Positions 48,185 to 57,279 of a stretch of DNA of 64,000 nt are shown here, in pieces; positions within the stretch are counted from its first letter, which is position 1, and each line of letters starts with the position of its first letter. The position numbers and the translations under genes were made by a program. Below the pieces are notes generated by a model. That model was not told where the DNA came from and made no database searches. It was given only the letters and a program-made list of their open reading frames with translations. This DNA is from Pseudomonas brassicacearum subsp. brassicacearum. GTDB taxonomy: Bacteria; Pseudomonadota; Gammaproteobacteria; Pseudomonadales; Pseudomonadaceae. Where the stretch lies: the NCBI RefSeq assembly GCF_008801605.1, contig NZ_VZPJ01000001.1, positions 124,001-188,000 on the forward strand, read 5' to 3'.

Positions 48185-49132
48185 TTATTCGCTCAAGGCC
48201 TGGTTGAAGGACGTGTCGATAATCCCGGCAGTGGCCAGCGGTGCCGGCAGCGCCTTGACCTTGAACAGGAAGTCCGCCGTGCTTTGCAGGTCGGCGGCAG
48301 CCTGTTGGTCCACCGGGCCGACACTCATGTGTGCCTGGCGCAACCAATGACGCGAGACGTTCTGGTCGAGATTGGCCTTTTTCGCCCACAGGTCCGCGTA
48401 TTGGTCGGTGTGGTTGTCGACCCAGGCGCGGGCTTGTTTCACACGCCCGAGGAAGTCGGCGATGGCTTCGCGCTTGCTGTCGATGGCCGGCGTCGAAGCG
48501 GCAATGGCGCTGAGGCCGGGCATGAGGTTTTTCGCCGTCAGGATCGGCCGGGCGCCGGAGAACAGGATCTGTTGCGAGATGTAGGGCTCCCACACTGGAA
48601 ACGCATCGATGCTGCCCTGGGGCAAGGCCGCCGCCGCGTCGATCGGCATCAGTTTGATGAATGCCACATGGTTCTCTGGCAAACCGGCCTGCTCCAGGGC
48701 GCGCAAAGTCAGTTGCTGGCTCCAGGCACCGGGCCAATAGGCGACTTTCTTGCCCTTGAGGTCGGCGATGGTCTTGACCGGTGAATCCTTGGGCACCAGC
48801 AGCGCGATAGTGTCCGGGTTCTGCCGCGAGACACCGATCAATTTCACCGGTGCCTGCTTGGCAGCCAGGAACAGAAAACCCGAATCGCCGAGGAAACCCA
48901 GGTCCAGGTCGCCGGTATTCAGCGCCTCGGCCAGGGGCGCGGCGGCCTGGAAGTGTTTCCAGTCGACTTGGTAAGGTGCGCCCTCAAGCACACCCGAAGC
49001 CTCCACCGATGCCCGTACGTTGTAATAGTTCTGGTCGCCGACGTGCAGTACCAAGGGCTCGCTGGCGTGGACCAAAGGGGCGGCGAACAATGTGCTGAGG
49101 AACAGACGGCGCAGGGATCGGGCGAACTTCAT
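48185..49132 (-). CDS. ABC transporter substrate-binding protein (sulfonate/nitrate type)
   Basis: A 315-residue periplasmic protein with a signal peptide (cleavage near VHA, residue ~23) and the SsuA/TauA-type fold: GDLDLGFLGDSGFLF, LKGKKVAYWPGAWSQQL, IDAFPVWEPYISQQ. AGGAA precedes the ATG. No permease or ATPase gene is beside it, so it is an orphan that must share a transporter elsewhere. Confidence 0.9.
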   Translation of the reverse strand: MKFARSLRRLFLSTLFAAPLVHASEPLVLHVGDQNYYNVRASVEASGVLEGAPYQVDWKHFQAAAPLAEALNTGDLDLGFLGDSGFLFLAAKQAPVKLIGVSRQNPDTIALLVPKDSPVKTIADLKGKKVAYWPGAWSQQLTLRALEQAGLPENHVAFIKLMPIDAAAALPQGSIDAFPVWEPYISQQILFSGARPILTAKNLMPGLSAIAASTPAIDSKREAIADFLGRVKQARAWVDNHTDQYADLWAKKANLDQNVSRHWLRQAHMSVGPVDQQAAADLQSTADFLFKVKALPAPLATAGIIDTSFNQALSE

Positions 49133-49488
49133 GAAGACATTCCTGAGTGAATTTCATAGAACATAACGCTCTTGGAATTCACATTAGAAATTCTTTTAAA
49201 GCATAAGCTCATAGTCACAGGCAGCCAATGTCCAGGGCGCAACAGTGCCGCAACAGACTGTTGGCTGGGCAACATCTCCCTGAAGCTTTCACTTTGTGGC
49301 AGCGCCCGCAGACCGCCCTTTCGCCGGCTATGACACAGAGCCTGCAATAACGATGGATATTGGGCTTACAGGCCTCATCGCGAGCAAGCTCGCTCCCACA
49401 TTCAATCTCCATTGAATAAAAAATTCATATCCGGCAAAGAACCACTGTGGGAGCGAGCTTGCTCGCAATGACGGCGACAAGCCCAACC
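49133..49488. other. 356-base intergenic stretch
   Basis: It contains an A/T-rich stretch just upstream of the binding-protein gene, likely its promoter on the minus strand, and a REP pair at the far end. No gene of its own is supported. Confidence 0.6.
49375..49471. repeat. REP inverted pair
   Basis: Inverted REP copies at 49375-49400 and 49446-49471 with the same core as the pair after gstA, separated by 45 A/T-rich bases. It lies just past the 3' end of the dehydratase gene. Confidence 0.9.
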
Positions 49489-50445
49489 TCAGCCAATCAG
49501 ATTCGCGTACACCGGCCGGTCGATATTCCCACCGGACAGAATCACCGCCACCCTTTTCCCCCGCATCGTTTCACGCTCCTGCATCAGCGCTGCCAAGGCA
49601 GCGGCGCCGGCACCTTCGGCGAGGTTGTGGGTGTCGGTGTAATACGCCCGCATGGCCCCGGCAATTTCAGCGTCGCTGACCGCGACGATTCGCGCCGCCC
49701 CGGCGCCGTAGATGGCAAAGGCCTCGGGAATGGGTCTGCGCACGGCCAAGCCGTCGGCAAAGGTATTCGCCGAATCGGTCTCGCATAGCCTGCCCGTTTC
49801 AAACGACAACTTCGCCGCGACGGCCTCGGTGGACACCACGCCCACCACGTGGGTCTTCAGGCCCAAGGCATCGCGGGCGGCGATGACCGCGCAGATCCCC
49901 GAGCCACAGCCTATCGGCACATAGACGGTGTCCAGGTCCGGCACCGCGTTGAACAGCTCAAGCCCATAGGTCGCCACGCCCTTGACCAACTCGGGATGGA
50001 ACGGCGGCACCAGGAAGAGGCCATGCGCTTGGGCCAGGCGCGCGGCCTCTTCACGGGCCTCATCGAAATCGCGGCCATATTCGACCACCTCACCGCCAAA
50101 ACCGCGCATGGCGTTGTTCTTCTCCACCGAGTTACCTTGCGGCACGACGATCAACGCTTTCAAACCCAATGCGCTGGCTGCCAGCGCCAGGCTCTGGCCA
50201 TGGTTGCCGCGAGTTGCCGTGACGATGCCTTTTGCCTCTGGGTGCTCGCGCTTGAGCCAGCGCACGAAGGTCAGGCCGCCGCGTACCTTGAAGGCCCCCG
50301 TCGGGGTGTGATTCTCGTGCTTGACCCACACCGTGCAACCCAGCCGTTCAGCCAACAAGGGCCAGGCGTACTGGGCGGTGGCGGGCATGACTTCGTATAA
50401 GTGGCGGGCAGCTTGTTCGATATCGTCGCGAGTCAGTGTGTGCAT
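49489..50445 (-). CDS. PLP-dependent threonine/serine dehydratase-like protein
   Basis: A 318-residue fold-type II PLP enzyme. The Schiff-base lysine is in NHTPTGAFKVRGG, and the phosphate loop is PIGCGSGIC. Single-domain length with no ACT domain fits catabolic dehydratases such as threonine or hydroxy-amino-acid dehydratase (EutB-like). It is divergent from an AraC regulator 93 bases away that may control it. Confidence 0.9.
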   Translation of the reverse strand: MHTLTRDDIEQAARHLYEVMPATAQYAWPLLAERLGCTVWVKHENHTPTGAFKVRGGLTFVRWLKREHPEAKGIVTATRGNHGQSLALAASALGLKALIVVPQGNSVEKNNAMRGFGGEVVEYGRDFDEAREEAARLAQAHGLFLVPPFHPELVKGVATYGLELFNAVPDLDTVYVPIGCGSGICAVIAARDALGLKTHVVGVVSTEAVAAKLSFETGRLCETDSANTFADGLAVRRPIPEAFAIYGAGAARIVAVSDAEIAGAMRAYYTDTHNLAEGAGAAALAALMQERETMRGKRVAVILSGGNIDRPVYANLIG

Positions 50446-50538
50446 GATGGGCCTCCGGGTTTTTGCCCAGTCTAATCAGGGCACCACCGGCGGGCTTTCA
50501 GAAAACTGACCTGACTTTCAGGCCCTCTCTTCACTACT

Positions 50539-51354
50539 ATGCTGTTCATGAACCCTCGAAACCGCCACCAGCCGCCCCAGTCCGAACCGGTCCGTCGCAT
50601 CGAGGCAGGACCGTGGGCGATCGAATTGCTGCCCGGCTGCGCCTACGCCACCCGCTATGTCGCCACACAGTCGGCGATCGGCTTCGCCTTCGACAGCCAG
50701 CGCGGCCTGCATGCCATCGGCAGCGACCGCGTGCAGCCCTTCGAGGCGATCCCCAACGGCCTGGCATTCGTCCCCGCCGAATGCGACGTGTTCTCCGAGT
50801 CCCCCAGGGGCGGTGAATACCTGCGGGTCGTGCGCACCGACGGTATGGCGTTGCCGGGGGAGCATGCGTTCAACAACCGTATTGACCCGCAGGCCATCAC
50901 CCTCGCGCTGAGAATGCGCAGCGCATTGCTGCGTGCCAGCGCAGAGGATGACTGGGAGGCCTGGGCGCTCGGATTGGCTGAACGGGTAAAGGACCCCAAG
51001 ACGTTTTCGGCCCCCGTACAAGGGGCCATCACCGGCGGGCGAATGCGCCTGCTCGACGAGTTCATCGACGCCGGTCTCGACGGTCCGCTGGGGGTCAAGG
51101 AAATGGCCGGCCTGCTTGGCTTGTCCGAAGGGTATTTCATGCGGGCATTCAAGAATGCCACCGGCAAAAGTCCACACAGCTACCTGATCGACCGGCGCCT
51201 GGCCAAGGCACGGGCGCTGATGCGCGATTCAACCGCCCGACTGACCGATATCGCCCACACTTGTGGCTTCAACTCCCAGGCGCACATGACCACGCTGTTC
51301 AAGCAACGCCTTGGCGTCAGCCCGGCGCAGTTGCGCGGGTATTCGAGGCCCTGA
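50539..51354 (+). CDS. AraC-family transcriptional regulator
   Basis: A 271-residue regulator with an N-terminal ~140-residue ligand domain and a C-terminal AraC domain (GVKEMAGLLGLSEGYFMRAFKNATGKSPHSYL ... LTDIAHTCGFNSQAHMTTLFKQRLG). An ATG three codons inside (50548) is an alternative start; no strong ribosome site separates them. It may serve the divergent dehydratase or the ebo operon 243 bases downstream. Confidence 0.9.
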   Translation: MLFMNPRNRHQPPQSEPVRRIEAGPWAIELLPGCAYATRYVATQSAIGFAFDSQRGLHAIGSDRVQPFEAIPNGLAFVPAECDVFSESPRGGEYLRVVRTDGMALPGEHAFNNRIDPQAITLALRMRSALLRASAEDDWEAWALGLAERVKDPKTFSAPVQGAITGGRMRLLDEFIDAGLDGPLGVKEMAGLLGLSEGYFMRAFKNATGKSPHSYLIDRRLAKARALMRDSTARLTDIAHTCGFNSQAHMTTLFKQRLGVSPAQLRGYSRP

Positions 51355-51597
51355 ACGAGCGGGACAAGCCGCTGGTACGGGGTACCTGAAACGCGCAGTG
51401 GCAGCCCAAATCAAATTGCCATCAGATGACCTTGCAAAAACACCCGGGCCGTCTAGATTCAAACCTGTCTCCAACCACATCATCAACCACACCTGACAGC
51501 CCTTCGGGCGAGAGCGTCTATTGGCCTAAAACACACACTTGGCGTTGCTTTCAATTACTGACACGGAATCAGTCAATAACAACAAGAGGGATGCTTG

Positions 51598-53472
51598 ATG
51601 AAGCATGGCCGTGGGTATCGTTTGCTCTCGCAAAAAGGCGCAGCCGGACATTTCTGGCTGTCGTTGGTTTGCTTTTCAGCCCTGGTGATCGCCAGCTTCT
51701 TGCTGTTCGAACAACAGATCCAGGATTTCCTGACCCATCTCAACCTGTACCAGCCCTCGACGCCCGCGCAGAAACTCTACCTGGCGTTGCTGCTGATCGC
51801 CCTGCTGGCGCTGGACGTGGTGCTGCCGGTGCCGTCGAGCATGGTCGCGCTGCTGGCCGTAGCGATGCTTGGCAGCGTGGGGGGTTACCTGGCGATTTTC
51901 GTGGGGCTGTGCCTGGGCGCCGGGTTGGGCTATGCCTTGGGAGCCGGCTATTTGCGTTTGTTGGCCGGCCGCCTGGGCCTGCATCAGCGCCAGCCGGGGC
52001 AACTGGCGTACCGGTTGGGCACACTGTCGTTGATCTGCCTGCGCGGGGTCCCGGTGCTGGCGGAAACCTCGGTCGTCGCCGCCGGGATGCAACGCTACCC
52101 GCTGCGCGCGTTCATCCTCGTCACCACCCTGGCCAATGCTGGCCTGGCATTGGCCTACAGCGCCATTGGCACCTTTCTCGTCGAGCAGAACGCGCTGTTG
52201 GTGACCCTGCTCGCCAGCATGGTATTGCCCGGGCTGTTCATCGCCGGGTACAGCCTGTTCAAGAGCCTTCGCCGCAGCGACGCGGAGCAACCGTTGCACG
52301 GGCGCTTCAAGGTCAGCTACGACTACCCGGTGGTATTCACCGATCATGTATTCGATCCACTCAATCCCTGCCTGCACCGCCAGCTCATGGCCGGCCACAG
52401 GGGCCCGGTCACGGTGTTGATATTCGCCGATGAACAACTGCTGCACAGCGCCTCGCACCTGCTGGAACAGATCAACGCCTACTTCATCAGCCACTTTCCA
52501 GACCTGCACCTGCAGGCGCCGCCGATCGCGGTCCCGGCCGGCGAGTCGAGCAAGGATTCTAAGGTGTTGCAGCGGCTGTACACCGACATGCTGAAACATG
52601 GCTTGGACCGGCATTGCCATGTGCTGGCCGTCGGTGGCGGCGCGGTGCTGGATGCGGTGGGCTACGCCTGCGCCACCTTCCACCGCGGCATTCGCCTGAT
52701 TCGCATCCCCAGCACCGTGCTCGCCCAGAACGACGCCGGCATCGGTGTGAAAAACGGCATCAACGCCTTCGGCCAGAAAAACCTGCTGGGGGCCTTCTAT
52801 CCCGCCACCGCAGTCATCAACGACTTTCAATTGCTGACCAGCCTGACCCGGCGCGACCAGATCGCCGGGCTGGCCGAGGCGGTCAAGGTGGCGCTGATCA
52901 AGGACCAGGCGTTTTTCCAGTGGATGGAGCAACAGGCCGACGCCCTCGCCTGCTTCGAACATGGGGCCAGCCGCTATGCGATCCGCCGCTGCGCCGAATT
53001 GCACCTGGCGCACATCACCGGTGCTGGCGACCCCTTCGAACGCGGTAACGGGCGGCCCTTGGACTACGGGCATTGGGCCGCTCACAAACTGGAAAATCTC
53101 AGTCAGCACCGACTGCGCCATGGTGAAGCCGTCGCGGTGGGCATGGCTCTGGATGGACTCTATGCCAATGCCTTGGGGTTGTTGAACGACAGCGACACCG
53201 AACGGGTGCTGAACCTGCTGCTCAAGCTCGGCTTCTGCCTGAACCCGCCGGAACTGATCTTGAAAGATGCACTGGGGCGCTCGCAGGTTTTGCTGGGGCT
53301 GGAGGAGTTCCGCCAGCATCTGGGTGGGCAACTCTCCATCCCCATGCTCAGCCGGATCGGCGAGTCGGTGGACTTGCATGAAATCGATACCGCGCGAATG
53401 GAGCAGGCATTGCAGCGGCTGTCCACCCAGGTCGAGCTTGCGCTACCCCTGAACGAGCGCTGTGCGCAATGA
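51598..53472 (+). CDS. eboD: EboD: DedA/VTT membrane domain fused to sugar-phosphate-cyclase-like (dehydroquinate-synthase family) domain
   Basis: A 624-residue two-part protein. Residues ~1-230 are a DedA/VTT membrane domain with DVVLPVPSSMV and five or so helices. Residues ~235-620 are a dehydroquinate-synthase-family domain with GGGAVLDAVGYACATFHRG, IPSTVLAQNDAGIGVKNGIN, EAVKVALIKD, DYGHWAAHKLE and HRLRHGEAVAVGM, including the metal histidines and the NAD site. It is the EboD-type cyclase, which acts on a sugar phosphate; the fused domain would tie it to the membrane beside the prenyltransferase. Start ATG at 51598 after AGAGG; the frame opens one codon earlier with TTG. Confidence 0.87.
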   Translation: MKHGRGYRLLSQKGAAGHFWLSLVCFSALVIASFLLFEQQIQDFLTHLNLYQPSTPAQKLYLALLLIALLALDVVLPVPSSMVALLAVAMLGSVGGYLAIFVGLCLGAGLGYALGAGYLRLLAGRLGLHQRQPGQLAYRLGTLSLICLRGVPVLAETSVVAAGMQRYPLRAFILVTTLANAGLALAYSAIGTFLVEQNALLVTLLASMVLPGLFIAGYSLFKSLRRSDAEQPLHGRFKVSYDYPVVFTDHVFDPLNPCLHRQLMAGHRGPVTVLIFADEQLLHSASHLLEQINAYFISHFPDLHLQAPPIAVPAGESSKDSKVLQRLYTDMLKHGLDRHCHVLAVGGGAVLDAVGYACATFHRGIRLIRIPSTVLAQNDAGIGVKNGINAFGQKNLLGAFYPATAVINDFQLLTSLTRRDQIAGLAEAVKVALIKDQAFFQWMEQQADALACFEHGASRYAIRRCAELHLAHITGAGDPFERGNGRPLDYGHWAAHKLENLSQHRLRHGEAVAVGMALDGLYANALGLLNDSDTERVLNLLLKLGFCLNPPELILKDALGRSQVLLGLEEFRQHLGGQLSIPMLSRIGESVDLHEIDTARMEQALQRLSTQVELALPLNERCAQ

Positions 53473-54359
53473 ACCAGACTGCGCCGAACCTCAAGGCCTG
53501 GCTGACCCTCGGCCGTGTGTCCAACCTGCCCACGGTGTGGACCAACACCTTGGCCGCCGCCCTGCTCGCCAGCAGCGCCGGGGCCCTGGCTCCGCCGTCT
53601 TCCCTGGTATGGATCCTGCTGCTGGCGGCACTGTCGCTGCTGTACCTGGCCGGCATGCTGTTGAACGACCTGTTGGACGCCGACTGGGACCAACAACACC
53701 ACAACCCCCGCCCCATCACCCTGGGCCTGGTCAGCCGCCAGCAAGTGCTGCTGGCCACTGCGTTGTTGCTGGTGCTGGCCGCGGCCTCACTGCTGGGCCT
53801 GAGCCGGTTGATCGAGCAGCCGCACTGGCTGCTGGGCAGCGCCACCCTGTTGGTGGGCTGCATCCTCGGTTACAACCTGCTGCACAAGAAATACGCCCAC
53901 AGCGTCTGGCTGATGGGAGCCTGCCGCTCGGCGCTCTACCTCACCGCAGCGGCAAGCCTGGCGGTGCCGCCGGGACCGATCTGGCTCTGCGCCATTTTGC
54001 TCGGTGTCTACATCAGCGGCCTGACCTACCTGGCTCGCCAGGAACATCGCAACCAACTGATCAGCCGCCTCCCCCTGCTGCTGATGCTGAGCCCACTGGC
54101 CTTGGCGATCTACGCAGGCAGCGCCTGGTTCTGGCCGGTGCTGCTGTTATGGCTTGGCTGGTTGGGCTGGCACTACTGGCGCAACCTGGCCAACCCTCGG
54201 CAACGGCAGGTCCGCGTCTTTATCGGCGCTGGCCTGGCAGCCCTGCCGCTGTTCGATGCCCTGGTGCTGGCCGTGGCTAACCAGCCCCTGGGCAGCCTGT
54301 TATGTGTCCTGGTGTTTTTCCTGCTTCCTCATTTCCAGCGCTGGATCAAACCAACATGA
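53469..54359 (+). CDS. eboC: EboC: UbiA-family prenyltransferase
   Basis: A 296-residue membrane protein with eight or nine helices and the prenyl-diphosphate motif LNDLLDADWDQQ (N-D-x2-D-x3-D) near residue 62, plus LARQEHRNQ in the second half. It likely transfers a prenyl group to the product of the cyclase encoded just upstream. Starts by ATGA overlap with eboD. Confidence 0.9.
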   Translation: MNQTAPNLKAWLTLGRVSNLPTVWTNTLAAALLASSAGALAPPSSLVWILLLAALSLLYLAGMLLNDLLDADWDQQHHNPRPITLGLVSRQQVLLATALLLVLAAASLLGLSRLIEQPHWLLGSATLLVGCILGYNLLHKKYAHSVWLMGACRSALYLTAAASLAVPPGPIWLCAILLGVYISGLTYLARQEHRNQLISRLPLLLMLSPLALAIYAGSAWFWPVLLLWLGWLGWHYWRNLANPRQRQVRVFIGAGLAALPLFDALVLAVANQPLGSLLCVLVFFLLPHFQRWIKPT

Positions 54360-55129
54360 ACACGGACGTTACTGCACCGGCATCGGCGGCCCTCGACATG
54401 CGCCACGACTGCGTGAACGAACAACGGCAAAATTTCATTCGTCAACTCGAAGAAACCGAGCGGCAATGGTGGCGTCAGGCACAGGAGCAACTTGCCCAGC
54501 GCCCGGACTCCAATACCTCGTCACTCTTGAGCAGCCAGTGCAAGCGCAACCTCAAGGAGCGAGCACTGCCCGATATCGCCGGCTGGAGTAACGTCCAAAT
54601 GGCGCGGGCGTTGCTGCTGGCCCAGGTGCTGGAACAGCAGCCCGCCGCCGGGCAAGTCGCCCTGCTGCACCAATTGTTCCTGTGGGGCGACGACCAGGAA
54701 AAGGTCGCCACCTTGAAAGCCCTCGATTGGCTCGATAGCCGCGGGACGTGCGTGGAGCTTGCACGCCAGGCCGGACGCACCAGCAACAGCCAGGTGTTCG
54801 CCGCCCTCGCCCTGGACACCGCCTACCCGTCGCGTCACTACAACGAACAGGCCTTCAGCCAACTGGTGTTGAAAGCGCTGGGCATGGGCCTCGACGTACG
54901 ACGCCTGATCGGCCTGGCACAACGACAAAGCGTCACCCTCAACCAGTTGGCCCTCGACCTGCTGGACGAACAACTCGCCGCCGAACGAACGGTGTCCGCC
55001 GGACTGCCCCACGTGATTGCCTTCGACCTGCTGAGCCCGGCGCAACGTCAGCGCCTGGCCGGCCTGGGCCAGCAACGACGCTTGCCGGCGCAATGGCACG
55101 AGCACCTGGGCGGCGTTTCGCCGAACTGA
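54356..55129 (+). CDS. eboA: EboA-like protein
   Basis: A 257-residue soluble, mostly helical protein matching the EboA position and size: helix-rich with RNLKERALPDIAGWSNVQMARALLL and LALDTAYPSRHYNEQAFSQLVLKALGMG. No catalytic motif is recognised. The start at 54356 overlaps the eboC stop; a start further upstream would be in another gene. Its biochemical role is unknown. Confidence 0.82.
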   Translation: MNTDVTAPASAALDMRHDCVNEQRQNFIRQLEETERQWWRQAQEQLAQRPDSNTSSLLSSQCKRNLKERALPDIAGWSNVQMARALLLAQVLEQQPAAGQVALLHQLFLWGDDQEKVATLKALDWLDSRGTCVELARQAGRTSNSQVFAALALDTAYPSRHYNEQAFSQLVLKALGMGLDVRRLIGLAQRQSVTLNQLALDLLDEQLAAERTVSAGLPHVIAFDLLSPAQRQRLAGLGQQRRLPAQWHEHLGGVSPN

Positions 55130-55168
55130 TGCCCCACCGTCCCCCGCTTTTTTTGACGAGGATTCACC

Positions 55169-56053
55169 ATGCTCAAGTACTTCGACCCGCATATCCATAT
55201 GGTCAGCCGCACCACTGACGACTACCAGAACATGGCGGCCGCCGGCATCACCGGGGTAATCGAGCCGGCCTTCTGGCAGGGCCAGGCCAGGACCAGCGTC
55301 GGCAGCTTCATCGACTACTTCGACACACTGTTGGGCTGGGAGCGCTTTCGCGCCAGCATGTTTGGCATCCATCACTTCTGCACCATTGGCCTGAACCCCA
55401 AGGAGGCCAATGACCTGTCGGTGGCCAACGAGGTGCTGGAGATTCTGCCGCGCTACCTGGTGAAAGACGGCGTGGTGGCGGTGGGTGAAATCGGCTACGA
55501 CGACATTACCCCGGAAGAGGATCGCTTCCTCGCCGCGCAATTGGAGCTGGCCAAGCAATTCAATCTGCCGGTGCTGGTGCACACGCCGCACCGCGACAAG
55601 ATCGGCGGCACCAAACGCACGCTCGCGGTCATTCGCGAGGTCGGCATTGCCGAACATATGGTGATCATCGACCACCTCAACGAACTGACCCTGCCCCTGG
55701 TGCTGGACAGCGACTGCTGGCGCGGCCACTCCATCTACCCCAACACCAAGATGTCGGAACAGCGCATGGTCGCGCTGCTGCAGCAGTACGGCACGGAAAA
55801 AATGGTGGTCAACAGCGCCGCCGACTGGGGCATCAGCGACCCGCTCAAGGTGCCCAAGACCGGCCAGGCAATGTTGGCCGCAGGCTTCAGTGAAGACCAG
55901 GTCGAACAAGTGCTGTTCCACAACCCGGTGGACTTTTTTGCCCAGAGCGGCCAGTTGGACAAAGCCCTGGTCAGCACGCCCCTGCCCATCGATCAGCGGC
56001 GGCAATGGCAGGACAACTCCGCCCTGCGGGGCCAGGAACCGGTGATCAAATGA
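55169..56053 (+). CDS. eboB: EboB: TatD-family metal-dependent hydrolase
   Basis: A 294-residue TIM-barrel hydrolase: DPHIH (H8, H10), GEIGYDD, VHTPH and IIDHLNE then NSAADWGISD supply the metal ligands. TatD-family members hydrolyse phosphoesters or amides. It lies 39 bases after eboA and overlaps eboE by 4 bases. Confidence 0.9.
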   Translation: MLKYFDPHIHMVSRTTDDYQNMAAAGITGVIEPAFWQGQARTSVGSFIDYFDTLLGWERFRASMFGIHHFCTIGLNPKEANDLSVANEVLEILPRYLVKDGVVAVGEIGYDDITPEEDRFLAAQLELAKQFNLPVLVHTPHRDKIGGTKRTLAVIREVGIAEHMVIIDHLNELTLPLVLDSDCWRGHSIYPNTKMSEQRMVALLQQYGTEKMVVNSAADWGISDPLKVPKTGQAMLAAGFSEDQVEQVLFHNPVDFFAQSGQLDKALVSTPLPIDQRRQWQDNSALRGQEPVIK

Positions 56054-57279
56054 GCGCCCGCACGGGTTGGACGGCCACGCAGATCGGCTATTGCAGCAAC
56101 GTGCACCCGACCCATGACCTGGGCGGGCTGCGCGCATCCGTCGAACGGCATTTCCACACCGTGCGCACACTGCGCGGGCTCGACACGCAGGACAGTGGAT
56201 TGTGGATCAGCGCCCTCGCCGTCGCCGAACTCCAACAAGCGCCGACCCGTGCGGATTTCCTCGACCTGCTGCAACGCAGCGGGCTACGCCTGACCTCACT
56301 CAATGGGTTTCCCTACGGCCAATTTCACCAGGGCGCGGTGAAAGCCGACGTCTACCTGCCCAGCTGGGCCGATCCGCAGCGGCTGGCGTACAGCCTGGAC
56401 CTGGCTCGATTTCTCGCCCAGGCCCTGCCAGCGGACTGTGCCCAGGGGGTGATCTCCAGCCTGCCGCTGGGCTATGCCGCCCACTGGAGCCCGACGCTAC
56501 AGCAACATGCCGAGCACCAACTGCGCGAGCTCACTGCCGGGCTGGCCCGGCTGCAACGGGAGACGGGCAAGAAGATCGTGGTCTGCCTGGAAATGGAGCC
56601 CGATTGCGTGCTGGAAAACACCGACCAGGCCATCGCCTTCTTCCGCCATTGGCAAGCCACGGACCCGCACCATGAACACCTGGCGCTGTGCTTTGACGTT
56701 TGCCACCAGGCCGTGATGTTCGAAGACTGCTATCAATCACTGGACCGATTGCGTCAGGCCCGGGTCCCCATCGGCAAGATCCAGTTATCCAATGCACTGA
56801 TTTGTCGCCTGCCTGAGGACGAGCACCGGCGCGAACAGGTGCTCAAGACATTGAGCGGTTTTGCCGAACCCACCTACCTGCATCAAGTGAAGGCCCGCAA
56901 TGGACAGGACCGGTTATCGGCCTGGGCGGACCTCCCCGCGGCCCTGGATGATTGTGAGCAAAACCGCGTCTCTCATCCCGAACTGAGGATTCACTTCCAC
57001 ATTCCGCTGTTCAGCGAGCAGTTGCTGCTGCCCGAACTCAGCGGCAGCCAGGTTGCCCTGTCGCAAACGTTCGACTTTTTGGCCGACCATGGGGATTTTC
57101 GCCCCGTACTGGAAGTGGAAACCTACAGCTGGGGCGTCCTGCCCAGCCAATTGCGGCCCACGACCGAGCACGCCCAACTCCAGGGCATCGCGGCGGAGTT
57201 GCATTGGGTCGAGGACCAGTTGCAGCAGCGCCGCTTGCTGCAACCTCAAGCGCTGGAGGCCCATGCCCATGCGCTCTGA
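56050..57279 (+). CDS. eboE: EboE: xylose-isomerase-like TIM barrel
   Basis: A 409-residue protein of the AP-endonuclease/xylose-isomerase-like fold with metal-site elements CLEMEPDC, LCFDVCHQAV and KIQLSNAL. The start at 56050 (MSARTGWTATQIGYCSNVHPTHD) overlaps the eboB stop by ATGA. In the ebo pathway it is thought to act on the sugar-derived intermediate; the reaction is unproven. Confidence 0.88.
   Translation: MSARTGWTATQIGYCSNVHPTHDLGGLRASVERHFHTVRTLRGLDTQDSGLWISALAVAELQQAPTRADFLDLLQRSGLRLTSLNGFPYGQFHQGAVKADVYLPSWADPQRLAYSLDLARFLAQALPADCAQGVISSLPLGYAAHWSPTLQQHAEHQLRELTAGLARLQRETGKKIVVCLEMEPDCVLENTDQAIAFFRHWQATDPHHEHLALCFDVCHQAVMFEDCYQSLDRLRQARVPIGKIQLSNALICRLPEDEHRREQVLKTLSGFAEPTYLHQVKARNGQDRLSAWADLPAALDDCEQNRVSHPELRIHFHIPLFSEQLLLPELSGSQVALSQTFDFLADHGDFRPVLEVETYSWGVLPSQLRPTTEHAQLQGIAAELHWVEDQLQQRRLLQPQALEAHAHAL

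Noticed and set aside
51355..51597. Operator for the AraC regulator in front of the ebo operon
   Set aside because: A short dyad (ACTGA...TCAGT near 51556-51572) is present, but five-base arms are not enough to support a site.
51676..53379. Minus-strand open frame opposite eboD (567 codons)
   Set aside because: Antisense shadow; glutamine/histidine-rich, no recognisable domain, while the plus strand encodes a full two-domain protein with motifs.
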